DNA of 7,786 nt from an uncultured Paraprevotella sp. (GCA_900548345.1 URKA01000049.1:1-7786), one strand, 5' to 3'. Shown: positions 1 to 7,578, counted from the stretch's first letter. Translations and numbers: made by a program. Notes: a model not told the origin generated them from the letters alone.

Positions 1-53
1 GCCGACCCTCTGCTTGTAAGGCAGATGCTCTGAACCAGCTGAGCTAAACGCCC
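1..53 (-). tRNA. tRNA-Val (anticodon UAC), 5' part only
   Basis: Read on the minus strand from position 53, the sequence folds as the first two thirds of a tRNA. The 5' acceptor strand is GGGCGTT (53-47). The D-arm pairs GCTC (44-41) with GAGC (30-27) around a loop containing GG. The anticodon stem pairs TCTGC (25-21) with GCAGA (13-9). The seven-base loop CTTACAA (20-14) has U33 in place and anticodon UAC at 18-16, which reads valine GUA codons. The variable region starts at 8. The T-arm and the 3' acceptor strand lie beyond the left edge, so the gene is cut by the window and is not itself damaged. A consensus promoter sits just upstream. The valine identity is secure from the anticodon. Confidence 0.95.
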
Positions 54-77
54 GTCCTCTTTCGTTCTAAAGCGTTG

Positions 78-108
78 CAAAGGTACGTCTTTTTTTCGAG
101 CCTGCAAA
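78..108 (-). promoter_or_regulatory. Bacteroides-type promoter of the tRNA-Val gene
   Basis: On the minus strand a -33 element TTTG (108-105) is followed by exactly 19 bases and then by a -7 element TACCTTTG (85-78). This matches the known Bacteroidota housekeeping consensus TTTG/TAnnTTTG at every fixed position. Transcription would start near position 71, about 18 bases before the mature tRNA 5' end at 53. The promoter lies beyond the end of the peptidase gene on the same strand, so the tRNA is probably transcribed on its own. Confidence 0.85.
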
Positions 109-192
109 TTTTTGGGTGCATTTTTTCAAAAAAAACTGAGCGAAAAGTATTCCACCCAAGAGTCTATCAGACGGACTTCCACTTTTTCATTC

Positions 193-2376
193 CTATTTTT
201 TATTGATTTCACTCCATTTGGGAGGATTCACATGAAGCAGATTCTTCACAAAGAAATCAAAGCGTTTATGTTCTCCGAACTGCTCTCCCATCGTGTGATG
301 AACACCCGGCAAAACAACCAGTTCAAAATCTTTGTTTGCCTTGATGAGGGCATCGGCAACCTGATAAGTGCTGGCAGGATCCACATTGTCGTCAAGTTCT
401 CCTACCACCAGCATCAAGGCTCCCGTCAGTTTATGGGCATTATAAACGTTGCTGCATTCCACATAAGCACTGTCTACAGGATACCCCATCCATTGCTCGT
501 TCCACCAAATCTTGTCCATACGGTTGTCATGGCAACCGCATGACGAATAGGCCGCTTTATAGAAATCGCCATGCAGCAACACCGCAGTCGTGCTCTCCTG
601 CCCTCCTGCCGAAGCTCCGAATATACCGATGTTTTCAGTGTCCATATAGGAATATTTGCGTGCCGCAGCTTCTATCCACAGACGACGATCCGGGAAACCG
701 GCATCTTTCAAGTTCTTATAACATATCTCTTCAAACTTCTTTCCGCGCCAGGAGGTTCCCATACCATCAAGCTGCACCACAATGAACCCTAATTCCGCCA
801 AGGCCGTCATGTTCCAATTATAGGGGATGAAGCTTTTGGGGGTATAGGCACTGCCCGGACCGGCATAAATATATTCTATCACCGGATACTTACGGTTGGG
901 ATCGAAATTGACCGGCCTTTGTATGATGCCCCAGATATCGGTCTGCCCGTCACGGCCTTTTGCCACAAAGACTTCCGGGGCACGCCATCCGGCAGCCTGC
1001 AATGCACTGATGTCCGCTGTCTCAAGTGTGCGCACCAACTGCCCGTCGGTTGTCCGCAACTCCGTCACCGGTGCCTGGTCTACTTTAGAATAAGTATCTA
1101 TCAGATATCGGAAATCCGATGAAAAACGTGCCTCATGGTTTCCTTCCGCCGGAGTAAGGCTCACCATATTCTTGCCGTCAAGCCCGATACGGTAATAATG
1201 CACAAGGTACGGGTCTTCGCCCTTATTGACACCGGAAGCCGCAAAATACACAAGCCCCGCATCCTCATCCACCTTAATCACTTCCCTTACACACCAATCG
1301 CCTTTGGTAATCTGGCGGATGACTTTCGACTTATTCACATCATACAGATACAAGTGGTTCCAGTTGTCACGCTCACTCATCCAGACAAGACGGCTTCCGT
1401 CACGATAATCATAACGGAAATAGCGGTTATAATTGACAAACGTCGGCGAAGTCTCTTCCACAACGGTACGCATAATCCCGTCTTCTGCATTCATGGCATA
1501 AATACGGAACAATTTATGACCGCGCTGATTGTATTCCATCGTCACTTCGCGACTGTCCGGCGACCATCTGAAATTACCGAGGTCATACTGGTTTTCGCAA
1601 AGTTTCATGTCGCCCGTCACTGCCTCTCCGGTTGTCGTATCGAATATTACCGGTGTTTTTTGCGGAAGTTTGTCACCGGGTTTGGCATACTCCTGCCGGT
1701 GCAAAAAGGGTTGCAACTGGTCGGAAGGCGAAGACTCCACGTAATGCACATATCGTTTCTGCACAGGCTGCCGACGGCAGACAAAAATATAACGTGAATC
1801 AGGCGACCACAGGATGCGGTTGGAATAATAATCCGCCAACGTACCGTCCTGACTCAGGATTCGCTTTTCGGTATAAGGTTTTCCCACCTCATGCAACACT
1901 ACATTATATCCTTCGATATATGCTTCCGTCTTCCCGTCTGGCGAAACCACCGGATAAGCGGTATTTTCTTCATCCACTTCCATCCAATGGCGTTCCTTAT
2001 GACGTCCGAAACGTGGCTTTCTCCGCTGTGCCGGCTTCTTGCCCAGCACTTCATTCATCTCTTGCTCCGTCTGATAGGTCGTGACGGTTCCATCCGCAGC
2101 ATTCCCCACCACATAACGGCGCCCTTCCGGTGTGTCTATATAATAATGGTATATTGCAGTGGAATCTTTCCATCCCACATTGTGCGCCCAATGATACACT
2201 TTCGACCCGTTGAAAACTGAACTCAGGCTGTATGCACGGTTATAGTCCTCCAATGTCCCCTGTGCCGACAAAGAACCGGCAGACAACAGCGACAGGACCA
2301 CAGAAAAGAACAGCATTCCTTTTCGTCCGGAAATTCTCTTATATGAATTATAAGGAATAACCGTCAACGATTTCAT
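193..2376 (-). CDS. Exported S9-family serine peptidase (DPP IV-like propeller plus prolyl-oligopeptidase catalytic domain)
   Basis: This is a 727-residue serine peptidase of the prolyl oligopeptidase clan, probably periplasmic. A hydrophobic stretch at residues 21-38 ending in LSAQG looks like a signal peptide. A DPP IV N-terminal beta-propeller follows at about residues 85-445, with blade motifs WSPDS at 190 and 271 and GDW at 359-361. The alpha/beta hydrolase domain covers about 500-715. The catalytic serine is S589 in GASAGG, the aspartate D662 in ELDDNV, and the histidine H693 or H694 in PGVHHTMG. The start at 2376 is chosen because AAAGGA lies 7 bases before it and because the in-frame ATG at 2397 would lengthen an already long signal-peptide n-region. 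Length is usual for the family. Unusual points: the DWxYEEE dipeptidyl-peptidase motif is not seen, Ala follows the catalytic Ser where DPP IV has Tyr, and the S1-pocket aromatics are changed. Substrate specificity is therefore open. The gene lies 125 bp downstream of a GH127 gene on the same strand. Confidence 0.9.
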   Translation of the reverse strand: MKSLTVIPYNSYKRISGRKGMLFFSVVLSLLSAGSLSAQGTLEDYNRAYSLSSVFNGSKVYHWAHNVGWKDSTAIYHYYIDTPEGRRYVVGNAADGTVTTYQTEQEMNEVLGKKPAQRRKPRFGRHKERHWMEVDEENTAYPVVSPDGKTEAYIEGYNVVLHEVGKPYTEKRILSQDGTLADYYSNRILWSPDSRYIFVCRRQPVQKRYVHYVESSPSDQLQPFLHRQEYAKPGDKLPQKTPVIFDTTTGEAVTGDMKLCENQYDLGNFRWSPDSREVTMEYNQRGHKLFRIYAMNAEDGIMRTVVEETSPTFVNYNRYFRYDYRDGSRLVWMSERDNWNHLYLYDVNKSKVIRQITKGDWCVREVIKVDEDAGLVYFAASGVNKGEDPYLVHYYRIGLDGKNMVSLTPAEGNHEARFSSDFRYLIDTYSKVDQAPVTELRTTDGQLVRTLETADISALQAAGWRAPEVFVAKGRDGQTDIWGIIQRPVNFDPNRKYPVIEYIYAGPGSAYTPKSFIPYNWNMTALAELGFIVVQLDGMGTSWRGKKFEEICYKNLKDAGFPDRRLWIEAAARKYSYMDTENIGIFGASAGGQESTTAVLLHGDFYKAAYSSCGCHDNRMDKIWWNEQWMGYPVDSAYVECSNVYNAHKLTGALMLVVGELDDNVDPASTYQVADALIKANKDFELVVLPGVHHTMGEQFGEHKRFDFFVKNLLHVNPPKWSEINKK

Positions 2377-2484
2377 GAAGATTTCCTTTACTTCCATAAT
2401 GATTTTCTTATTTAACGCAGAACCGGTAATTGTATTGTGTTGTCTCTTCCCATTATTTCAAGCCTTGCAAGCCCCCAAACGTGG

Positions 2485-2498
2485 ACCTGTCGGCAGGT
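2485..2498 (-). other. Short stem-loop between the GH127 gene and the peptidase gene
   Basis: A perfect 5-bp inverted repeat (ACCTG, four-base loop, CAGGT) begins a few bases after the GH127 stop codon. Two more G-C pairs form if a two-base bulge is allowed. No T-run follows on the minus strand, so this is not a convincing intrinsic terminator. It could be an mRNA-processing or stability element, or chance. A one-mismatch -7-like element, CACGTTTG, lies at 2483-2476 but has no matching -33 element. The rest of the 125-bp gap (2377-2501) shows only a CTTGCAAG palindrome near 2463-2472. Confidence 0.3.
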
Positions 2499-2501
2499 AT
2501 C

Positions 2502-4934
2502 CTATTGATTCACTTTCCATTCTATCACACCGCCGCTCTCACCTTTCTGAAGCTGAGCCACAATCTTCAAACCTGTGGTACGTACCGGTTTAAAATCCAC
2601 ACTGTTATAACAATCCCGTGCAACTCCGTAATGGCTCGCCTCTTCCACTTCCTTCCAGTCGTTGCCATCCTTGTAATACAGTGTCCAACTCTCCGGCACA
2701 CGGTAATTGCCGTCATAATGGTCGAAATCCAACCAATATACCTGTACGTTGCTCACCTCGCGCTCCTTGTCAAGTTCGTATGAAATACTTTCTTTTGTAC
2801 CATATTTCAGCCACCAGTAGTGATAAGGTTTACTTGTATCTGACGAACGCAACGGCTCCCATTGGTCGTTGACCCCCCAGGCTTCCCCTTCCACAGCCGC
2901 CGTTTCGGGCGCATCCTTCTGAATGGCACTCTGGTAGAATATCGTACGTGCACGGCTGGCAATGGAAGGTTGCGGTTTCACCGTCGCATAAACCGGAGAT
3001 TCCGGTATCCACACCACCATCTGGTCGCTTCCGCGGTTGTTCCAAGTGGAATAAGGGATAGCCTTGAAGGTAACACGACTCACCGTACCATCCTGCTCCA
3101 CCTGCTCGGCATCTCCGGTAAGTTCCACAATTCCACCCAATTTATCGGCATTATAGACCGCCTTCACCGGTGTATCGGGCAATATGACTTTATTGAAGAC
3201 ACATGAATCCGCCTGGTCCTGTCCTTCAAGACAGTAAACTACCGGTCCGCGCTCCAAAGCGAGTTTGCCACGGTCGTCCTGCACATTGTCGTTGGCACGC
3301 ACACGACGCACGTTCATCGGCAAACTGATATCCACCTTATCACCCTTTGCCCACTTGCGGTCTACAACCACATAACCGTTGTGCAAGGTTCCGTCTACAG
3401 GTTGCCCGTTCACCATCACCGTATATTTTTCAGGCGCATCCGCAAACGAATACAGTTTTGTTGCCACTGGACACTCCAATGCCCATGAAGGAATACGGAA
3501 CATAATGCTGAATCTGCCGCTCTTGCGGGGATTAACCGTAACGGCAATATCTCCGCTCCACGGATAATCGGTCTGCTGGACAATCTCCACACCGTTCATC
3601 TTTGCCGTACCCTGAATGTAGAGGTTCACAAAAATGTCCTTTCCGCGCGTAGCATACATATAATGAGGTACGGAAGCTACGAAACGGGTCACGTTACCCG
3701 GACAGCAGGCACAACCGAACCAGTGTTGGCGTTCATGCTGCCCCATTGATTCGAGCGGATTGTCATAGAAAAAGCAATCACCGCTGAGGGAAACACCGCT
3801 CAGCACACCATTATACAGCGCACGTTCATATACATCCACATACTTTGCATCACCGGTAGCCAGAAACATACGGTAGTTCCAATACACATTGGCAATGGAA
3901 GCACAGGTTTCAGAATAAGCAGTCATGTTGTTCAACTCATAATCAGGTCCGAAACCTTCTCCCTGCGCCCGGCTGCCGATGCCACCGGTAATATAAAGTT
4001 TCCTGCCTGCCATATTGTTCCAGATACGCTCCAATGCATGGAAATAAGCCGTGTCACCCGTCAGGTTTGCCACATCCGCCACACCGGAATAAAGATATCC
4101 CGCACGTACGGCATGGCCTACAATCTCCTCCTGCTGCAGGATTGGCATGTGGTCCTGACTGTATTCGCTGAGACGATGCCCGTCCGTACCCCGTCCGGTT
4201 TCCTCCACAAAGTAACGTGCCATATCGAGGTATTTCTTATCGCCGGTTACCTTATAGAGCTTGCAAAGGGCCATTTCCAGAATGGGATGGCCGGAAGGAC
4301 GGTGAATCTGTCCTTCGGCATCGCCAAAGGTTTTGCAAATCAAGTCGGCATTCTTGATAGCCACATTCAGAAACGAACGTTTTCCGGTTGCCTTATAATG
4401 CGCAACTGCTGATTCAATGAGATGCCCGGAGTTATACAATTCGTGCGAATTGATTTTCTCCCAACGGTGCGTGCCCCACCAGCCCGAAAGACGCGTACAC
4501 TTGTTGGTGACGCAAGTGGTGATATATCCGTCAGGTTCCTGTGCACGGGCGATAATATTAATCACACTATCCAGATAATGGTCCAACCGGGCATCATAGT
4601 GCACGGCAAGACTGTAACTGGCTCCTTCTATGACTTTATAAGGATCGGTATCATCAAAAGAGAAATCGCCCTTATGTTCCCCTTTCATTATGCCGGCTGC
4701 AATAGCGAAATTATCAAAACGCCCGTTCTTCTCACATTCCCGAAAGGCGGAAGGAATACTCACCATACGGTTTTTCTCAATACGCGGGCTCCAAAAGCTG
4801 TCATTCAGATGAACTTCCGTAAAGGGAACCTCTTGAATGTCCTCGCCACGAACGGTTTTCTTCACATCGGAAACAGCACCGGCATGCAAAGCCATCAATA
4901 CCGGAAGCATCAGAATCAGTTTTCGATTGTTCAT
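2502..4934 (-). CDS. Exported glycoside hydrolase family 127 protein (beta-L-arabinofuranosidase type), first paralogue
   Basis: This 810-residue protein starts with a clear signal peptide (residues 1-20, ending HAGA). A GH127 (DUF1680) catalytic region covers about 34-430, beta-sandwich-like regions about 430-650, and an extra C-terminal beta-rich module about 690-810. GH127 enzymes release beta-L-arabinofuranose by a retaining mechanism with a Zn-bound cysteine nucleophile. The characterised member HypBA1 uses Glu322 as acid/base and Glu338, Cys340, Cys417 and Cys418 around the zinc. The matching residues here are E326 in GEGFG, E342 and C344 in SETC, and C410-C411 in GCACCP. The 16-residue spacing between the two glutamates is the same. 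The protein is longer than HypBA1 (about 660 residues) because of the C-terminal module. The start at 4934 is chosen for the compact signal peptide. ATG 4943 is nearly as good, and ATG 5048 would give a non-signal N-terminus. Specificity within GH127 varies, so the substrate is inferred. No lipobox is seen. Confidence 0.92.
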   Translation of the reverse strand: MNNRKLILMLPVLMALHAGAVSDVKKTVRGEDIQEVPFTEVHLNDSFWSPRIEKNRMVSIPSAFRECEKNGRFDNFAIAAGIMKGEHKGDFSFDDTDPYKVIEGASYSLAVHYDARLDHYLDSVINIIARAQEPDGYITTCVTNKCTRLSGWWGTHRWEKINSHELYNSGHLIESAVAHYKATGKRSFLNVAIKNADLICKTFGDAEGQIHRPSGHPILEMALCKLYKVTGDKKYLDMARYFVEETGRGTDGHRLSEYSQDHMPILQQEEIVGHAVRAGYLYSGVADVANLTGDTAYFHALERIWNNMAGRKLYITGGIGSRAQGEGFGPDYELNNMTAYSETCASIANVYWNYRMFLATGDAKYVDVYERALYNGVLSGVSLSGDCFFYDNPLESMGQHERQHWFGCACCPGNVTRFVASVPHYMYATRGKDIFVNLYIQGTAKMNGVEIVQQTDYPWSGDIAVTVNPRKSGRFSIMFRIPSWALECPVATKLYSFADAPEKYTVMVNGQPVDGTLHNGYVVVDRKWAKGDKVDISLPMNVRRVRANDNVQDDRGKLALERGPVVYCLEGQDQADSCVFNKVILPDTPVKAVYNADKLGGIVELTGDAEQVEQDGTVSRVTFKAIPYSTWNNRGSDQMVVWIPESPVYATVKPQPSIASRARTIFYQSAIQKDAPETAAVEGEAWGVNDQWEPLRSSDTSKPYHYWWLKYGTKESISYELDKEREVSNVQVYWLDFDHYDGNYRVPESWTLYYKDGNDWKEVEEASHYGVARDCYNSVDFKPVRTTGLKIVAQLQKGESGGVIEWKVNQ

Positions 4935-4970
4935 ATCTGTCATATTATAAATAAGTAGAGATTTCCTCCA

Positions 4971-5071
4971 AAAAGGTTTCACTGCAAAGAAAAGAAAAAA
5001 AGCATTCCGAACAGAACAAAAGTCGAATTTAATGCTAAAATAATCCATCTTTCTGATTCCTCAAACCTTTT
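4971..5071. promoter_or_regulatory. Divergent control region with two concentric inverted repeats
   Basis: The shared region between the two GH127 genes holds AAAAGGTTT (4971-4979) and its exact inverse AAACCTTTT (5063-5071), so each gene has one AAACCTTTT copy in its own transcriptional orientation. Inside this pair, AGCATT (5001-5006) faces AATGCT (5031-5036). The midpoints of the two pairs fall within about 3 bases of each other (near 5021 and 5018). This arrangement would suit a dimeric regulator acting on both promoters. The DNA is AT-rich, so chance matches are easier, and no regulator gene is in view. Confidence 0.35.
4985..5015 (-). promoter_or_regulatory. Candidate promoter for the minus-strand GH127 gene
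   Basis: On the minus strand TTTCTTTG (4992-4985) differs from the Bacteroides -7 consensus TAnnTTTG at one base. TCTG (5015-5012), one mismatch from TTTG, lies 19 bases upstream. Transcription would start near 4978, giving a leader of about 40 bases. A competing -7 candidate, GACTTTTG at 5024-5017, also has one mismatch but lacks a -33 partner. In either case transcription would begin downstream of ATG 5048, which supports the shorter reading frame. Confidence 0.35.
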
Positions 5072-5077
5072 AATCAT

Positions 5078-5085
5078 TATCTTTG
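5078..5085 (+). promoter_or_regulatory. -7 promoter element of the plus-strand GH127 gene
   Basis: TATCTTTG matches the Bacteroides -7 consensus TAnnTTTG at all fixed positions. The -33 element is weak: TCTG at 5052-5055 or TTTC at 5050-5053, with slightly long spacing. Transcription would start near 5092, leaving an A-rich, apparently unstructured leader of about 68 bases before ATG 5160, as is common in this phylum. No Shine-Dalgarno sequence precedes that ATG. Confidence 0.6.
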
Positions 5086-5159
5086 CCTTGAACGAACAAC
5101 CCATACATTCTATCATAAACATATCTGCAATAAAGAACAATAATAAAAATACCAAGACC

Positions 5160-7565
5160 ATGAGACCACTAATGATACTGGCATTATCTACTTTCGTACT
5201 GCCTGCCGCGGGACAAAAAGCCCAAGCGAACAACTATCCGATCTCACCGGTACCTTTCACTTCCGTTAAAGTAAGTCCCGGCACCTTCTGGGGACAACGC
5301 CTCGAAGCAAGCCGGAAAGTGACCATTCCCCTTGCCTTCAGCAAATGCGAAGAGACGGGACGCTACAAGAACTTCGAACAGGCGGCACATCCGAGCGAGG
5401 AATATAAAGTAGGCGGACTTTCGTTCGACGACACGGACCCTTACAAGACCATCGAAGGAGCAAGCTACCTGTTGCAGACCTATCCGGACAAAAAGATGGA
5501 GGCTTACATCGACAGCGTGCTCAACATCATCGCTACCGCACAGGAACCGGACGGGTATCTGTACACATCAAGGACAATGAACCCCAAACACCCGCATGAA
5601 TGGGCTGGCGACACCCGATGGAGCAAGGAAGAGGACCTCAGCCACGAGCTGTATAACTTAGGACACATGGTGGAAGGCGCCATCGCCCACTATCAGGCAA
5701 CCGGCTCACGCAAGTTCCTCGACATTGCCATCCGTTACGCCGACTGCGTGTGCAAGGAAGTGGGACCGAATCCCGGACAGGCATGTGTAGTGCCCGGACA
5801 CCAGATTGCAGAAATGGCATTGGCAAAACTTTATCTCGTGACCGGCGACCGCAAATATCTGGACGAGGCAAAATTCTTCCTCGACTACCGCGGAAAGACC
5901 ACCATACAGCATGAATACAGCCAGGCGCACCTGCCGGTAGTGGAACAAGACGAAGCGGTAGGTCATGCCGTACGCGCCGCATACATGTACGCCGGCATGG
6001 CTGACGTGGCCGCCCTCACCGGTGACTCCGCCTATATCCGTGCCATCGACAGGATATGGGACAACATCGTGGGAAAGAAACTCTACATCACCGGCGGTAT
6101 CGGTGCAACCAGCAGCGGGGAAGCATTCGGCAAGAACTACGAACTGCCCAACATGAGTGCCTACTGCGAGACTTGTGCCGCCATCGGCAACGTGTATGTC
6201 AACTACCGCCTGTTCCTGTTGCACGGAGAGGCAAAGTACTATGATGTGCTGGAACGGACCCTCTACAATGGTCTCATCAGCGGTGTCTCGCTGGACGGAG
6301 GCGGTTTCTTCTATCCCAACCCGCTTGAATCCATGGGACAGCACCAGCGCCAGCCGTGGTTCGGATGTGCATGTTGCCCAAGCAACATCTGCCGCTTCAT
6401 CCCCTCACTGCCGGGATATGTCTACGCCGTCAAGGACCGTTCGGTATACGTCAACCTGTTCCTGTCCAACCAAAGCACACTGCAAGTGGGTGGCAAGAGC
6501 GTGGAACTGGAACAGCATACGGAATACCCGTGGAACGGCGATATAGCCCTGAGGGTCAACAAGAACAAGGCGGGACAGTTCGCCATGAAGATACGCATAC
6601 CGGGATGGGTACGCAACCGCGTGGTGCCCAGCAACCTGTATGAATATACCGACGGTAAAATCCTGAACTACAGTGTCAGCGTCAACGGAGAAGTCGTTAC
6701 ATCGGCACTCACTCCCGACGGTTACTGCACCATCGACCGCAAATGGAAGAAGGGAGACCGCATACAGATTCATTTTGACATGCAGCCGCGCACGGTAAGA
6801 GCCAACGGACGTGTAAGCGCTGACCGCGGTATGGTGGCCATAGAACGCGGACCTATCGTTTACTGCGCAGAGTTCCCCGACAACAACTTTGACATCATGA
6901 GCGCACTGGTCAACCAAATGCCGCAATTTACGGAAGGAAAGGCAACCATCGCCGACACCGAGGTAACCACCCTGAAAACCGATGCACAGACACTGAGTTT
7001 CGACAAACAGGGCAAACTGAACACCGAGGATGTATCGCTGACCCTCATCCCCTATTACGCATGGTGTCACCGCGGAAGCGGCAAGATGCGCGTATGGCTG
7101 TCGCAGGATCTCAGCAGCACTTCACCGGCGCAACCCGCCACACTGTCTTCGGAAAGCAAACTGTCGGCATCGACCCGCACGTCTGCCCTCTCTGCCGTCA
7201 ACGACCGCCTGATTCCCAAAGACGAGAACGACCGTTCCATCCCCTACTACCATTGGTGGCCGGCAAAAGCCAAAACAGAATGGTTATGCTATCAGTTCCC
7301 GGAAGAATCCACCGTGCAGAACTGTACGCTGTATTGGTTCGACGACGGACCGTGGGGCGGTTGCCGTGTACCGAAGTCATGGCGCATATACTATAAAAAT
7401 GCACAAAACGAATGGACACCGGTAGAAGACCCGGACAAATACACCACCGAAAAAGGAAGCGCCAATACGGTCAACTTCAAACCGGTGAAGACATCATCGC
7501 TCAAACTCGAAGTGGTATTGCCCGACGACAATTCCGCCGGAATCTATGAGTGGTCGGTAAAATAA
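5160..7565 (+). CDS. Exported glycoside hydrolase family 127 protein (beta-L-arabinofuranosidase type), second paralogue
   Basis: This 801-residue protein begins with a signal peptide (residues 1-23, ending AQA). The GH127 catalytic region covers about 30-425, followed by beta-sandwich-like regions to about 645. A Ser/Thr-rich linker at about 651-678 and a C-terminal beta-rich module at about 690-801 complete it. The predicted catalytic residues are E321 in GEAFG (acid/base), E337 and C339 in CETC, and C405-C406 in GCACCP, with C405 the likely nucleophile. The ETCA-type motif fits GH127 better than the related GH146. It is clearly paralogous to the divergent neighbour along its whole length, including the C-terminal module, and near-identical around the zinc site. 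An upstream in-frame TTG at 5088 is rejected because it lies at or before the predicted transcription start. The gene ends before a strong terminator, so it is probably monocistronic. It appears richer in C-ending codons than its paralogue. The exact substrate is not determined by sequence. Confidence 0.93.
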   Translation: MRPLMILALSTFVLPAAGQKAQANNYPISPVPFTSVKVSPGTFWGQRLEASRKVTIPLAFSKCEETGRYKNFEQAAHPSEEYKVGGLSFDDTDPYKTIEGASYLLQTYPDKKMEAYIDSVLNIIATAQEPDGYLYTSRTMNPKHPHEWAGDTRWSKEEDLSHELYNLGHMVEGAIAHYQATGSRKFLDIAIRYADCVCKEVGPNPGQACVVPGHQIAEMALAKLYLVTGDRKYLDEAKFFLDYRGKTTIQHEYSQAHLPVVEQDEAVGHAVRAAYMYAGMADVAALTGDSAYIRAIDRIWDNIVGKKLYITGGIGATSSGEAFGKNYELPNMSAYCETCAAIGNVYVNYRLFLLHGEAKYYDVLERTLYNGLISGVSLDGGGFFYPNPLESMGQHQRQPWFGCACCPSNICRFIPSLPGYVYAVKDRSVYVNLFLSNQSTLQVGGKSVELEQHTEYPWNGDIALRVNKNKAGQFAMKIRIPGWVRNRVVPSNLYEYTDGKILNYSVSVNGEVVTSALTPDGYCTIDRKWKKGDRIQIHFDMQPRTVRANGRVSADRGMVAIERGPIVYCAEFPDNNFDIMSALVNQMPQFTEGKATIADTEVTTLKTDAQTLSFDKQGKLNTEDVSLTLIPYYAWCHRGSGKMRVWLSQDLSSTSPAQPATLSSESKLSASTRTSALSAVNDRLIPKDENDRSIPYYHWWPAKAKTEWLCYQFPEESTVQNCTLYWFDDGPWGGCRVPKSWRIYYKNAQNEWTPVEDPDKYTTEKGSANTVNFKPVKTSSLKLEVVLPDDNSAGIYEWSVK

Positions 7566-7578
7566 CGTACTTACTGCC

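Noticed and set aside
116..140. T-run and A-run (near-symmetric TTTTTT-C-AAAAAAAA) as a terminator for the peptidase gene
   Set aside because: There is no GC-bearing stem before the minus-strand T-run, and the A/T self-pairing is too weak. The GTCT/AGAC stem near 162-172 is only 4 bp and is not followed by T residues.
1..192. tRNA-linked integration site or island boundary
   Set aside because: The tRNA 3' end, where integrases usually recombine, is outside the window. No integrase gene or repeat of the tRNA end is seen.
1135..1797. 220-residue plus-strand frame
   Set aside because: It lies wholly antisense within the peptidase gene, whose motifs and triad are unambiguous. The opposite frame shows no recognisable domain.
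4422..4958. 178-residue plus-strand frame
   Set aside because: It is antisense to the N-terminal half of the first GH127 gene, with no domain of its own.
4979..5233. 84-residue minus-strand frame with two hydrophobic stretches, resembling a small membrane protein across the divergent region
   Set aside because: It lies antisense to the signal peptide and leader of the second GH127 gene and overlaps the minus gene's leader. AT-rich DNA read in this frame naturally gives Phe, Leu and Ile. I see no ribosome-binding site or coding signature of its own.
6405..7070. 221-residue minus-strand frame (and 5706-6344 minus, 212 residues)
   Set aside because: Both lie antisense inside the second GH127 gene. 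Long antisense frames arise from its GC-rich codon pattern, and no motif supports them.
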